Assembly (NCBI GenBank): GCA_014656175.1
Contig: BNBX01000001.1
Location: forward strand, 1,090,324 to 1,154,323
Reading direction: 5' to 3'
Length of the DNA stretch: 64,000 bases
Source of the DNA: Streptomyces werraensis
Lineage (GTDB): Bacteria > Actinomycetota > Actinomycetes > Streptomycetales > Streptomycetaceae
In this document: positions 17,187 through 26,226 of the stretch, one piece after another
Numbering within the stretch: position 1 is the first letter of the stretch
How the letters are laid out: each line of letters starts with the position of its first letter
Position numbers and translations under genes: made by a program
The notes under the pieces: model-generated
Told to the model about the DNA's origin: nothing
The model's input: the letters and a program-made list of their open reading frames with translations, nothing else
Database searches by the model: none

Positions 17187-17682
17187 ACGAGGGCGTTCCA
17201 TTCCCCCTGGGGGACGGCAACGGTGCCGTGGCGCGCGGCACCGGGTCTCGCTCACGCCCCCGGCCGGGTGCCGCTGCGCGGTGCCCCTTCCAGCGACCGT
17301 GACGGAAACCCCCCAGGGGCGCGGGGAACTGCGCGACCAGCCACCGACCACCCGCACCCGGCAGCCAGCCCACAGCGGCGGCGGAACACCTCCAGCGACC
17401 GTGACGGAAACCCCCCAGGGGCGCGGGGAACTGCGCAACCAGCCACCGACCGCCCGCACCCGGCACCGACACCTGCGCCCCGGCCGCCCGCCGCCACACG
17501 ACCGCCCACAGCCAAGGCGGCAGCCAGCCCTCAGCGTCGGCGAGGCGCTTCCAGCGACCGTGACGGATACCCCCAGGGGCGCGGGGAACTGCGCGACCAG
17601 CCACCGACCGCCCGCAGGCCGCGGAGCGGTGACGCCCGGTCACGACGTGGTCACGATCGTCGAGTTGACACAGGACGCGCTC
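17187..17682. other. intergenic region holding repeats
   Basis: No credible gene; the open frames here arise from high GC. The region holds the three-copy repeat annotated separately and then leads to the sugar-importer promoter. Confidence 0.6.
17290..17610. repeat. three copies of a roughly 60-bp dispersed repeat
   Basis: Units starting near 17290, 17392 and 17551 share CCAGCGACCGTGACGGA, then a C-run and CAGGGGCGCGGGGAACTGCG and CCAGCCACCGACC. The first two are 102 bp apart and the third is 159 bp further on. The core is the reverse complement of the repeat at 10031-10242. This suggests a genome-wide intergenic element rather than a local duplication. Confidence 0.85.
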
Positions 17683-17741
17683 TTGCCACCCCCTCGCGCC
17701 GGGCGTAGACCAGACCGCACGGAACAGCGCTCGAACGTTCG
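17683..17741 (+). promoter_or_regulatory. promoter and operator candidate of the sugar importer
   Basis: TTGCCA (17683-17688), a 17-bp spacer and TAGACC (17706-17711) fit a housekeeping Streptomyces promoter. Twenty bases further, CGAACGTTCG (17732-17741) is a perfect palindrome with a central CG, placed where a LacI-type repressor would block transcription. The gene starts at 17776. Confidence 0.5.
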
Positions 17742-17775
17742 GCCAAGTACGACGGAGTACGAGAACGGGGCAGTG

Positions 17776-19197
17776 ATGCGCAGGACGAGCAGGAACTTCC
17801 GGATACGCGGGTCGGCCGGGCGGCACGGGCCGGTCCTCCCCACCCGACGGGCCGTCAGGGCCGCCGCGGCGCTGGCCGCCGGTGTGCTGGCGGTCTCCCT
17901 CACCGCCTGCGGAGGCGACGACGACGGCGGCGGTGGCGACGACAAGGGCAAGGCGTCCGGGGACACCGGAACCACCGTCACCCTGCCGAAGCTGGACGGC
18001 CAGACCCTGGAGGTCGCGGCCGTGTGGACCGGTGCGGAGCAGAAGAACTTCAAGCAGGTCCTCGCGGAGTTCGAGAAGCGCACCGGCGCCAAGGTGACCT
18101 TCGTCCCCGCCCAGGACCCGATCATCAATTTCCTCGGCTCGAAGATCGCGGGCGGCGCCCCGCCGGACGTGGCGATGCTGCCGCAGCCCGGCGCGATCAA
18201 GCAGGCCGTGGAGAAGAACTGGGCCAAGCCGCTCGGCCCCGAGGCCACCAAGGAGCTGACGAAGAACTACTCGCAGGGCTGGCAGGACATCGGCAAGGTC
18301 GACGGCAAGCAGTACGGGGTCTACTACAAGGCCGCCAACAAGTCGCTGATCTGGTACAACGCCCAGGTCTTCGAGAACGCGGGCGCGTCCGAGCCGAAGA
18401 CCTGGGACGAGCTGCTGAACACGGCGCAGATGGTCTACGACTCCGGCGTCACCCCGTTCTCCGTCGGCGGGGCCGACGGCTGGACCCTCACGGACTGGTT
18501 CGAGAACATCTACCTCTCGCAGGCGGGCCCGGAGAAGTACGACCAGCTCGCGAAGCACGAGATCAAGTGGACGGACCCGTCCGTCAAGGAGGCGCTGACC
18601 ACCCTCGCCGAGGTGTGGGGCAAGAAGGACTACCTCGCGGGCGGCGCGAAGGGCGCGCTGCAGACGGAGTTCCCGGCGTCCGTGACGCAGACCTTCACCG
18701 GCGGCGACCAGCCCAAGGCCGGCATGGTCTACGAGGGCGACTTCGTGCAGGTGAACATCGGCGAGACCAAGGCGAAGGTGGGCACCGACGCGAAGGTGTT
18801 CCCGTTCCCCGCGGTCGGTGACGCCCCGCCCGTGGTGTCCGGCGGCGACGCGGCGGTGATCCTGGAGGACTCCGAGGCGGCGCAGGCCCTGGTGACGTTC
18901 CTCGCCTCCCCTGACGCGGCGAGCATCCAGGCGAAGCTCGGCGGCTACCTCTCCCCGAACAGGAACGTGCCGCAGTCGGCGTACCCGAACGAGGTCCAGC
19001 AGAAGATGGCCAAGGCGCTCATCGACGCCGGCGACGACTTCCGCTTCGACATGTCCGACCAGGCCCCGCAGGCCTTCGGCGGCACGCCGGGCAAGGGTGA
19101 GTGGAAGGCGCTGCAGGACTTCCTGAAGAACCCGTCGGACGTGGCCGGCACGCAGGCGAAGCTGGAGGCCGACGCGGCCGCGGCGTACGGGAACTGA
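17776..19197 (+). CDS. sugar ABC transporter, substrate-binding lipoprotein
   Basis: A 473-residue extracellular solute-binding protein of the carbohydrate (family 1) type. The lipobox VSLTAC puts the lipidated cysteine at Cys45, after an unusually long basic N-terminus. Two consecutive arginines (TRRAVR) before the hydrophobic core leave Tat export possible. The cysteine is followed by a Gly/Asp-rich tether (GGDDDGGGGDDKG). The fold motifs of maltose/glucoside binding proteins follow. ATG 17776 is chosen; GTG at 17773 is an alternative one codon upstream. It is the first gene of a three-gene operon with two permeases. Confidence 0.93.
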   Translation: MRRTSRNFRIRGSAGRHGPVLPTRRAVRAAAALAAGVLAVSLTACGGDDDGGGGDDKGKASGDTGTTVTLPKLDGQTLEVAAVWTGAEQKNFKQVLAEFEKRTGAKVTFVPAQDPIINFLGSKIAGGAPPDVAMLPQPGAIKQAVEKNWAKPLGPEATKELTKNYSQGWQDIGKVDGKQYGVYYKAANKSLIWYNAQVFENAGASEPKTWDELLNTAQMVYDSGVTPFSVGGADGWTLTDWFENIYLSQAGPEKYDQLAKHEIKWTDPSVKEALTTLAEVWGKKDYLAGGAKGALQTEFPASVTQTFTGGDQPKAGMVYEGDFVQVNIGETKAKVGTDAKVFPFPAVGDAPPVVSGGDAAVILEDSEAAQALVTFLASPDAASIQAKLGGYLSPNRNVPQSAYPNEVQQKMAKALIDAGDDFRFDMSDQAPQAFGGTPGKGEWKALQDFLKNPSDVAGTQAKLEADAAAAYGN

Positions 19198-19203
19198 CCG
19201 GCG

Positions 19204-20553
19204 ATGGCGGCGGACACGGCGGCGGGGGCCGCGAAGACGGCCCCCGCCGCTCCCAGGTCGCGCAAGAGCGTCACCGGCACCCGCAGGACCGTGGCGGCGC
19301 TGTTCCTGCTGCCCGCCCTGGTGCTGCTCGGGGCGCTCGTGGTCTACCCGATCGGGTACTCGGTCATCCGCAGCTTCTACGACCAGTCCGGCGACTCCTT
19401 CGCCGGGTTCGACAACTACCGGGCGCTGTTCACGGACGACGGCATCCGCACGGCGCTGAAGAACAACATCGTCTGGGTGGTGTTCGCCCCGACGGTGGCG
19501 ACCGCGCTCGGTCTGATCTTCGCGGTGCTCACCGAACGGGTGCGCTGGGGCACGGCGTTCAAGCTGGTCGTCTTCATGCCGATGGCCATCTCCATGCTGG
19601 CGGCGGGCATCATCTTCCGTCTCGTCTACGACCAGGACCCGGACAAGGGCGTGGCGAACGCCGTGTGGGTGGGCGTGCACGACACCTTCGCCCAGTCCTC
19701 GGCGTTCCCGAAGGCGCACCCGGGCCGCGAGTCGCCGCTGGAGCCGGCCGGCGGGGGCGCGTTCGTCACCAAGGACACGGTGAGCGCCGGGGACACGGTG
19801 ACGCTGCCGCTGGTGGGCGTCGCCCCGGACGTGATGCCGGACGACGCGAAGCCGGCCGCGGCGCCGAAGCCGGAGGGCGACCGGATCACCGGCAGCACCT
19901 GGCAGGACTTCACCCGCGGCAAGGGCGTCGGCACGCTCAACCAGGTGGACTCCTCCGAGCTGGGCTACGCCGGGATGCGGATCGAGGCGGTGAAGGACGG
20001 AACGGTGGTGGAGACGGCCACGGCCGCCGCCGACGGCACGTTCTCCTTCTCGTCGAAGGCCGACGGGGCGCAGCTGCGGCTGCCCGCGAGCAACTTCGCG
20101 GAGCCGTACAACGGCCTCGACTGGCTCGGCCCGTCGCTGGTCACCCCGGCCATCATCGGCTCGTACATCTGGATGTGGGCGGGGTTCGCGATGGTGCTGA
20201 TCGCGGCCGGGCTCGCGGGCATGCCCCGTGAGCTGCTGGAGGCCGCCCGGGTGGACGGCGCGAACGAGTGGCAGGTGTTCCGGCGGGTCACGGTGCCGTT
20301 GCTCGCGCCGGTCCTCGCGGTGGTCACCGTCACCCTGATGATCAACGTCCTGAAGGTGTTCGACCTGGTGTTCATCATCGCGCCGGGCTCGTCCCAGGAC
20401 GACGCCAACGTCCTCGCGCTGGAGCTGTACCGCAAGGGCTTCTCCGAGGACCAGCCGGGCGTCGCCAGCGCCATCGCGGTGTTCCTGCTGCTGCTGGTCG
20501 TCCCGGTGATGTGGTTCAACGTACGGCGGCTGAGGCGGGAGGTGCGGCGATGA
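19204..20553 (+). CDS. sugar ABC permease (MalF-like) with large external insert
   Basis: A 449-residue permease, longer than the usual 290-330. TM1 is at about residues 30-52, with two more TMs before residue 140 and the rest after 309. The EAA loop MPRELLEAARVDGANEWQVF is near residues 340-358. An extra segment of about 165 residues (about 143-308) sits between TM blocks and should face outside. Its second half (VEAVKD-type strands, TAAADGTFSF) looks like a small beta-sandwich. It starts 6 bp after the binding-protein gene and overlaps the next permease gene by 4 bp. Confidence 0.9.
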   Translation: MAADTAAGAAKTAPAAPRSRKSVTGTRRTVAALFLLPALVLLGALVVYPIGYSVIRSFYDQSGDSFAGFDNYRALFTDDGIRTALKNNIVWVVFAPTVATALGLIFAVLTERVRWGTAFKLVVFMPMAISMLAAGIIFRLVYDQDPDKGVANAVWVGVHDTFAQSSAFPKAHPGRESPLEPAGGGAFVTKDTVSAGDTVTLPLVGVAPDVMPDDAKPAAAPKPEGDRITGSTWQDFTRGKGVGTLNQVDSSELGYAGMRIEAVKDGTVVETATAAADGTFSFSSKADGAQLRLPASNFAEPYNGLDWLGPSLVTPAIIGSYIWMWAGFAMVLIAAGLAGMPRELLEAARVDGANEWQVFRRVTVPLLAPVLAVVTVTLMINVLKVFDLVFIIAPGSSQDDANVLALELYRKGFSEDQPGVASAIAVFLLLLVVPVMWFNVRRLRREVRR

Positions 20554-21464
20554 GCGCGGACGCCGGAAGCGTCACGAAGGCGGGCGTGCGGCCCGCCGGG
20601 TCCGTCCGGGCGGAACGGCCGCTGGGGTCCCGGCTCGCCGGGTGGGTGAGCGGCGGCGCGGTCCGCGTCTTCCTGATCGTCGTCGGCCTGTTCTGGCTGG
20701 TGCCGACGATCGGGCTGCTGATGGCCAGCCTCCGCTCGCCGGAGGACATGGCGGTGGACGGCTGGTGGACGGTGTTCACCGAACCGTCCGAGCTGACCTT
20801 CGGCGCGTACCGGACCCTGCTGGAGAACGACGACATCACCGCCTCGCTGCTGAACACGGTGTACATCACCGTGCCGGCGACCGTGCTGGTGGTGGTGATC
20901 GGCGCGCTCGCCGGGTACGCCTTCGCGTGGATGGACTTCCCGGGCCGCGACTGGTGGTTCCTCGCCGTGGTGGGGCTGCTGGTGGTGCCGGTGCAGGTGG
21001 CGCTGATCCCGATCGCCGAACTCTTCGGCACACTGGGCATCTTCGGCTCCCTGACCGGTGTGGTGGTGTTCCACGTCGGCTTCGGTCTGCCGTTCGCGGT
21101 GTTCCTGCTGCGGAACTTCTTCGCGGAGATCCCCAAGGAACTGCTGGAGGCGGCCCGGCTGGACGGCGCGGGCGAACTGCGGCTGTTCGTGCGGGTGGTG
21201 ATGCCGCTGGCCGGTCCGGCCGTCGCCGCGCTGGGCATCTTCCAGTTCCTGTGGGTGTGGAACGACATGCTGGTCGCGCTGATCTTCACCGACTCGGGGA
21301 GCCAGCCGATCACGGTCGCCCTGCAGACGCAGGTACGGCAGTTCGGGAACAACATCGACGTGCTGGCGCCGGGCGCGTTCATCTCGATGGTGGTGCCGCT
21401 GGTGGTGTTCTTCGCCTTCCAGCGGCAGTTCGTGTCCGGCGTGATGGCGGGCGCCGTCAAGTAG
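20550..21464 (+). CDS. sugar ABC permease (MalG-like)
   Basis: A 304-residue second permease with six TMs and the EAA loop IPKELLEAARLDGAGELRLF, which contacts the ATPase. The ATG at 20550 overlaps the upstream stop (ATGA), implying translational coupling. No ATPase gene lies in the operon, which ends at a hairpin. In Streptomyces such importers are usually powered by a shared ATPase (MsiK) encoded elsewhere. Confidence 0.93.
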   Translation: MSADAGSVTKAGVRPAGSVRAERPLGSRLAGWVSGGAVRVFLIVVGLFWLVPTIGLLMASLRSPEDMAVDGWWTVFTEPSELTFGAYRTLLENDDITASLLNTVYITVPATVLVVVIGALAGYAFAWMDFPGRDWWFLAVVGLLVVPVQVALIPIAELFGTLGIFGSLTGVVVFHVGFGLPFAVFLLRNFFAEIPKELLEAARLDGAGELRLFVRVVMPLAGPAVAALGIFQFLWVWNDMLVALIFTDSGSQPITVALQTQVRQFGNNIDVLAPGAFISMVVPLVVFFAFQRQFVSGVMAGAVK

Positions 21465-21484
21465 GCACATCACATCCACAGTTG

Positions 21485-21510
21485 GGGGCGGACCGGCCGA
21501 GGTCCGCCCC
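21485..21510 (+). terminator. terminator of the sugar-importer operon
   Basis: A perfect 10-bp stem GGGGCGGACC/GGTCCGCCCC with a GGCCGA loop lies 20 nt beyond the MalG-like stop and is followed by TT. Confidence 0.85.
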
Positions 21511-21611
21511 TTCGTGCGACGTGATTCCCCCGGATGCCGCAGGGGTGCGTAACCAAGGCGGGCCAACGGGCGTTGCCGGGCAGAACGCCCGCGCCGACCG
21601 TTGGATGCCCC

Positions 21612-23852
21612 TTGCCCAGGTTCAGTGTCATTGTCCCCGCGTACCAGGTTCAGGCGTATCTGCGCGAGTGCCTGGAGTCGGTGCTGACCCAGTCGTACCC
21701 GGACCTCGAACTGATCGCCGTGGACGACTGCTCGCCCGACGCCTGCGGAGCGGTGATCGACGAGTTCGCGGCCCGCGACCCGCGGGTGCGGCCGGTGCAC
21801 CTGCCGGCCAACGTCGGTCTGGGCCCGGCCCGCAACGCGGGCATGGCCCGCGCGACCGGCGACTACCTGGTGTTCCTGGACGGCGACGACACCCTCACCC
21901 CGGACGCGCTGCTCGCCGTCGCCGACCGGCTCAAGGAGACCGGCGACCCGGACGTCCTGGTCTACGACTACGCCCGCGCCTACTGGACCGGCGAGACCGT
22001 GCGCAACCAGGTCGCGGCCCAGCTCGCCGAGCACGGCCCGGCGCCGTTCACCCTCGCCGACCGGCCCGGGCTGCTCGGCCTGCTCGCGGTGGCCTGGAAC
22101 AAGGCGTACCGGCGGGAGTTCGTCGAGCGGGAGGGCTTCACCTTCCCGCCCGGCTACTACGAGGACACCCCGTGGACCTACCCGGTGCTGATGACGGCGG
22201 GGACGGTCGCCACCCTCGACCGGGTGTGCGTGCACTACCGGCAGCGGCGCGCCGGCGGCATCCTGCACACCACCAGCGAGCGCCACTTCGAGGTCTTCGG
22301 CCAGTACGACCGGGTCTTCGCCCACCTCGACGCGCACCCCGGCCTGGAGCGCTGGCGGCCGGTGCTGTTCCGCCGCATGGTCGACCACCTGCTCACCGTG
22401 TACACCCGCCCGGACCGGCTGCCGCGCGGCTCGCGCGCCGCCTTCCTGCGCCGGGCCCGCGACCAGTACCGGCGCCACCGCACGCCCGGCGCGTCCGTCC
22501 CCGCGCGCGCCCGGGTGCGGCACGCGCTGGTCCGGTTCGGGCTGCACCGCACCTACCGCACCCTGCGGCTCGCCGCCGCTCTCGGCCGTCGCGCGGGCCG
22601 GATGCGCCGCCGTGCCCTGCGCGGTCTGCGCCGCGCCCTGCTGCGCACCCACTACGGCGTCCAGCGGCTGCTCCCCCTGGACACCGGCCGGGTCCTGTTC
22701 ACCGTCGAGGACGACGGCGGCTACGGCGGGGACCCCGCCGCCCTGGAGTCGGCGGTCCGCGACCACGCCCCGCACGTCCGCACCGCCTGGGCGGCCCGCC
22801 CGGAGCTGCACCACACCCTGCCCACCGCCACCCGCCGCCTGGTGCCCGGCACCGCCGCCCATCTGACCGCGCTGGCCCGCAGCGCGTACGTGGTGACCGA
22901 CCGCACGCTCGTGCCCGGTCTGGTCAAGCGCAAGGGGCAGATCCTGGTGCACACCCCGCCCGGCACCCCGCTGGCGTACGCGGGGCTCGACCTCCAGGAC
23001 CGCCCGGCGGCGGCCCGGGACACGGACTTCGCCCGGCTGCTGGAGGGCGTCGACCAGTGGGACCACGTCGTCACCGGCGACCGCCACTCCACGCTGACCT
23101 ACGAGCGGGTGCTGCCCGGCCGCTACCGGACGCTGGAGTACGGCAGGCCGCGCACCGACCGGTTCCACACGGCGACCCCGCAGGACGTGGCCGTGCTGCG
23201 GGACTCCCTGGGCGTCCCCGCGGGCGCGGTGGCGATCCTGTACGCGCCCGCGCCCCGCGACTACCGCCGCACCCCGGTGGGAACGCTCGACCTGGAGCGC
23301 GTGGTGCGCCGGCTGGGCCCCCGGTTCGTGATCCTCTCCCGCGCCGGACGGCCGCAGGACCAGCCGCTGGAGGCCGCCTCCGACCGGGTGGTGGACGTGA
23401 GCGCCCACCCGGACGTGATGGCGCTCTGTCTGGCCTCGGACGCCCTGGTCACCGACTTCTCCCCGCTGATGTGCGACTACGCGGGCCTGGACCGCCCGAT
23501 CGTGCTGCACGCCGAGGACCGGGAGGCGTACGCGGCGGCCCGCGGTCTGTACGTCGACCCGTGGACCTTCCCGCCCGGCGCGGTCGCGGACAGCGAGGAC
23601 GAGCTGATCGAGATCTTCGCCGGGGGCCGCTGGTGCGGGCCGCGCGCGACCCGGCTGCGGGCGGCGTTCCGTGACCGCTTCTGCCCGCACGACGACGGCC
23701 GCGCGGCCGAGCGGGTGGTGCGCACGGTGCTGCTCGGGGAGTTCGCCGAGCCGCTGCCCGTCCCGCCGGAGCGGCGCCGCCCGGTGCCGGCGGCCGCCGC
23801 CGCGCCGGAGACCCCCGTGGTGTCGCTGCCGCCGCAGCCGGCGGTCTTCTGA
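21612..23852 (+). CDS. GT2-TagF fusion 1, TagF-like half lacks catalytic histidines
   Basis: A 746-residue fusion. The N-terminal family-2 glycosyltransferase is intact: AVDDCSPD, LDGDD and YYEDTPW are present. The C-terminal half (about residues 360-720) is homologous to CDP-glycerol:polyol glycerophosphotransferases (TagF/TagB), but the usual HGTP is PGTP (HTPPGTPL), the LRxH histidine is absent (ILSRAGRP) and TDYSS is TDFSP. It may therefore act only as a glycosyltransferase or bind an acceptor. The start is uncertain: TTG at 21612 aligns with the MPRFS start of its paralogues, while ATG at 21534 adds 26 residues. Neither has a good ribosome-binding site. Confidence 0.88.
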   Translation: MPRFSVIVPAYQVQAYLRECLESVLTQSYPDLELIAVDDCSPDACGAVIDEFAARDPRVRPVHLPANVGLGPARNAGMARATGDYLVFLDGDDTLTPDALLAVADRLKETGDPDVLVYDYARAYWTGETVRNQVAAQLAEHGPAPFTLADRPGLLGLLAVAWNKAYRREFVEREGFTFPPGYYEDTPWTYPVLMTAGTVATLDRVCVHYRQRRAGGILHTTSERHFEVFGQYDRVFAHLDAHPGLERWRPVLFRRMVDHLLTVYTRPDRLPRGSRAAFLRRARDQYRRHRTPGASVPARARVRHALVRFGLHRTYRTLRLAAALGRRAGRMRRRALRGLRRALLRTHYGVQRLLPLDTGRVLFTVEDDGGYGGDPAALESAVRDHAPHVRTAWAARPELHHTLPTATRRLVPGTAAHLTALARSAYVVTDRTLVPGLVKRKGQILVHTPPGTPLAYAGLDLQDRPAAARDTDFARLLEGVDQWDHVVTGDRHSTLTYERVLPGRYRTLEYGRPRTDRFHTATPQDVAVLRDSLGVPAGAVAILYAPAPRDYRRTPVGTLDLERVVRRLGPRFVILSRAGRPQDQPLEAASDRVVDVSAHPDVMALCLASDALVTDFSPLMCDYAGLDRPIVLHAEDREAYAAARGLYVDPWTFPPGAVADSEDELIEIFAGGRWCGPRATRLRAAFRDRFCPHDDGRAAERVVRTVLLGEFAEPLPVPPERRRPVPAAAAAPETPVVSLPPQPAVF

Positions 23853-24023
23853 CCGTCACTCACCCCGTCCGCCCGTCGTTGCCCCACTGGGAGTACGCAT
23901 GTCCCCCGGCTCGTCACGGCCCGCCCCGGCCCGGCCGCCCGCGCGGCGCCCGACGGGGCGGCCCGGGCGGCGGCCCGCCCGCTGAGCGGCCGCCGTCACG
24001 CCCTCGTCAACGGAAAGAGCAGA

Positions 24024-26225
24024 ATGCCCCGCTTCAGCATCATCGTCCCGTCCCATGGGGTCGCAGGCCGGCTGGGCCAGGCGCTGGACTCGGTCCTCGC
24101 CCAGTCGTTCGGAGACTTCGAGCTGATCCCGGTCTGCGACGCGGCCGGGTCACCGGCGGCCGGTGTCGCCGCCGGGCGCGCCGGGCGGGACTCCCGGGTG
24201 ACGCCCGTCCACGCGCCGCCGTCCGAGGGGCTGGCGGGTGCGCGCAACGCGGGCGTGCGGGCGGCGACCGGGACGTATCTGCTGTTCCTCGACGGGGACG
24301 ACGTGCTGGTGCCGGGTGCGCTGGCGGCGCTGGACGCGCGGCTGGCGGAGACCGGCCCGGTGGACGTGCTGCCCTGCGAGCACGAGCGCGTCCCCTGGTG
24401 GGAGGGGGAGCCCACGCGTCCCGTCGCGCCGCTGCTGGAGCACACCCCGGGCGGCGCCTTCGCCCCCGCCCGCGCCCCGCAGCTCACCGGGGTGCGGCTG
24501 CCCGCGTGGAGCGCGGCCTGGCGGCGCGACTTCGTCGCCGAGCACGAACTGGCCTTCCCGCCCGGGTGGTTCACCGACGTCGCCTGGTGCGGGAGGGCGC
24601 TGCTGCGTGCGGAGCGGGTGGCCGTGTCGCGCCGGGTGCTGGTGCGGCACCGGGCGCGCCGCCAGGGCGACCGGCTGCGGCTGCCCGGGGCCCACCACCA
24701 CGACCTGCTGGACCAGACGGAGCGGGTGCTGGACGAGGCCGCCGGTCTCGGGCTCCCGGCCGAGCGGTCGGGGCCGCTGTTCGAGCAGCTCTTCGCGGCC
24801 GTGCTGAAGACCGCCGCCCACCCCCGCCGGCTGCCGTCCGGACACAGGGAGTTCTTCCGCCGGGCGAGCGCCCTGTACCGCGGGCACCGGCCCGCCGGGT
24901 TCCGGCCGCCGGGCGGCAGCCTGGGCGTGCAGCACCGGCTGCTGGCGGCCGGTTCGTACGAGGCGTTCGCCGCGCTGCGCGACGCCCGGCGCGCGGCAGG
25001 CCGGGCGGCGGCCGCGCTGCCCCGTCCGCGCGGTCTGCGCACCCGGCTGCACTACGGCCTCCAGCTGCGCCGCCCGCTCGACCCGAACCTCGCGGTGTAC
25101 TGCGCGTACTGGGGCCGGGGCTACGCCTGCAACCCGGCCGCGATCCACGCCAGGGCCCGGGAACTCGCCCCGCACATCCGGGGCGTGTTCCTGGTGGAGG
25201 CCGACCAGGCGCACACCGTGCCCGACGGCGTGGAGTACGCGGTCCTCGGCAGTCACCGCGCCTGGGAGCTGCTGGCCCGCGCCACGTACCTGGTGAACAA
25301 CGCCAACTTCGCGGAGGGCGTCGTCAAACGCCCCGGCAGCGTGCACCTCCAGACCCAGCACGGCACCCCGCTCAAGACCATGGGCGTGGACCAGTCGACG
25401 TATCCGGTCGTGGCGGCCGCCACCGGCAGTTTCACCAAGCTGCTGGGGCGGGTGGACCGCTGGGACTTCAACCTCTCCTCCAACCCCCACTCCACCCGCG
25501 TCTGGGAGCGCGCCTTCCCCGGCTCGTACGAGCATCTGGAGTACGGCTATCCGCGCAACGACGTGTACGTGACGGCCGGCGCCGACGACGTGGCACGGGT
25601 CCGCGCCGAGCTGGGCGTCCCGGAGGGCGCGCGGGCCGTCCTGTACGCGCCGACGCACCGCGACCACCACACCGGGTTCGAGCCCGGCCTCGACCTGGAG
25701 GCGTTCTGCGAGGCGGCCGGCGAGGACGTGGTGGTGCTGCTGCGCGCGCACTACTTCTACGACCGGGGCGGGCGCGGACGTGGCGGGAGGGTCATCGACG
25801 TCACGGCGCACCGGTCCTCGGAGGACGTGTGCCTGGCGGCGGACGCGCTGGTGACGGACTACTCGTCGATCATGTTCGACTACGCCAACCTGGACCGCCC
25901 GATCGTGGTGTACGCCGACGACTGGGAGGTGTACCGGGAGACGCGGGGCGTCTGCTTCGACCTGATGGCCGCCCCGCCGGGCCGGGTCGCCCGCACGCCC
26001 GAGGAACTGGCCAGGGTGTTCCGCGACGGCTCCTACGCGGACGGGGAGGCAGCGGCGCTGCGGGCCGCGTTCCGGGAGCGGTTCTGCCCGTTCGACGACG
26101 GCCGGGCCGCCGAGCGGGTGGTGCGCCGGGTGCTGCTCGGCGAGCCGCCCGAGACCCTGCCGCCCGTGATCCCGCTCGCGGAGCGTGTCCCCGCCCCCGC
26201 GGCCGCCGCCCTGGTGAGGAGCTGA
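24024..26225 (+). CDS. GT2-TagF fusion 2, partly degraded glycosyltransferase half
   Basis: A 733-residue paralogue of the neighbouring fusions. The TagF-like half has all expected motifs: QHGTPLKTMG, GYPRNDVY, YAPTHRD, LRAHYFY and TDYSSIMFDY. It probably transfers a polyol-phosphate from a CDP-activated donor. In the glycosyltransferase half, LDGDD remains but the nucleotide-binding DD of the first motif reads VCDAAG, and WNKxYRR is WSAAWRR, so activity is doubtful. The ATG at 24024 has GGAAAGAG upstream. It ends 1 bp before the next fusion gene. The 171 bp in front of it are extremely GC-rich and contain no gene. Confidence 0.9.
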   Translation: MPRFSIIVPSHGVAGRLGQALDSVLAQSFGDFELIPVCDAAGSPAAGVAAGRAGRDSRVTPVHAPPSEGLAGARNAGVRAATGTYLLFLDGDDVLVPGALAALDARLAETGPVDVLPCEHERVPWWEGEPTRPVAPLLEHTPGGAFAPARAPQLTGVRLPAWSAAWRRDFVAEHELAFPPGWFTDVAWCGRALLRAERVAVSRRVLVRHRARRQGDRLRLPGAHHHDLLDQTERVLDEAAGLGLPAERSGPLFEQLFAAVLKTAAHPRRLPSGHREFFRRASALYRGHRPAGFRPPGGSLGVQHRLLAAGSYEAFAALRDARRAAGRAAAALPRPRGLRTRLHYGLQLRRPLDPNLAVYCAYWGRGYACNPAAIHARARELAPHIRGVFLVEADQAHTVPDGVEYAVLGSHRAWELLARATYLVNNANFAEGVVKRPGSVHLQTQHGTPLKTMGVDQSTYPVVAAATGSFTKLLGRVDRWDFNLSSNPHSTRVWERAFPGSYEHLEYGYPRNDVYVTAGADDVARVRAELGVPEGARAVLYAPTHRDHHTGFEPGLDLEAFCEAAGEDVVVLLRAHYFYDRGGRGRGGRVIDVTAHRSSEDVCLAADALVTDYSSIMFDYANLDRPIVVYADDWEVYRETRGVCFDLMAAPPGRVARTPEELARVFRDGSYADGEAAALRAAFRERFCPFDDGRAAERVVRRVLLGEPPETLPPVIPLAERVPAPAAAALVRS

Positions 26226-26226
26226 C

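Noticed and set aside
19965..23690. 1241-codon minus-strand open frame
   Set aside because: Antisense to the permease genes and fusion 1, low-complexity His/Gln/Arg-rich translation, no motif.
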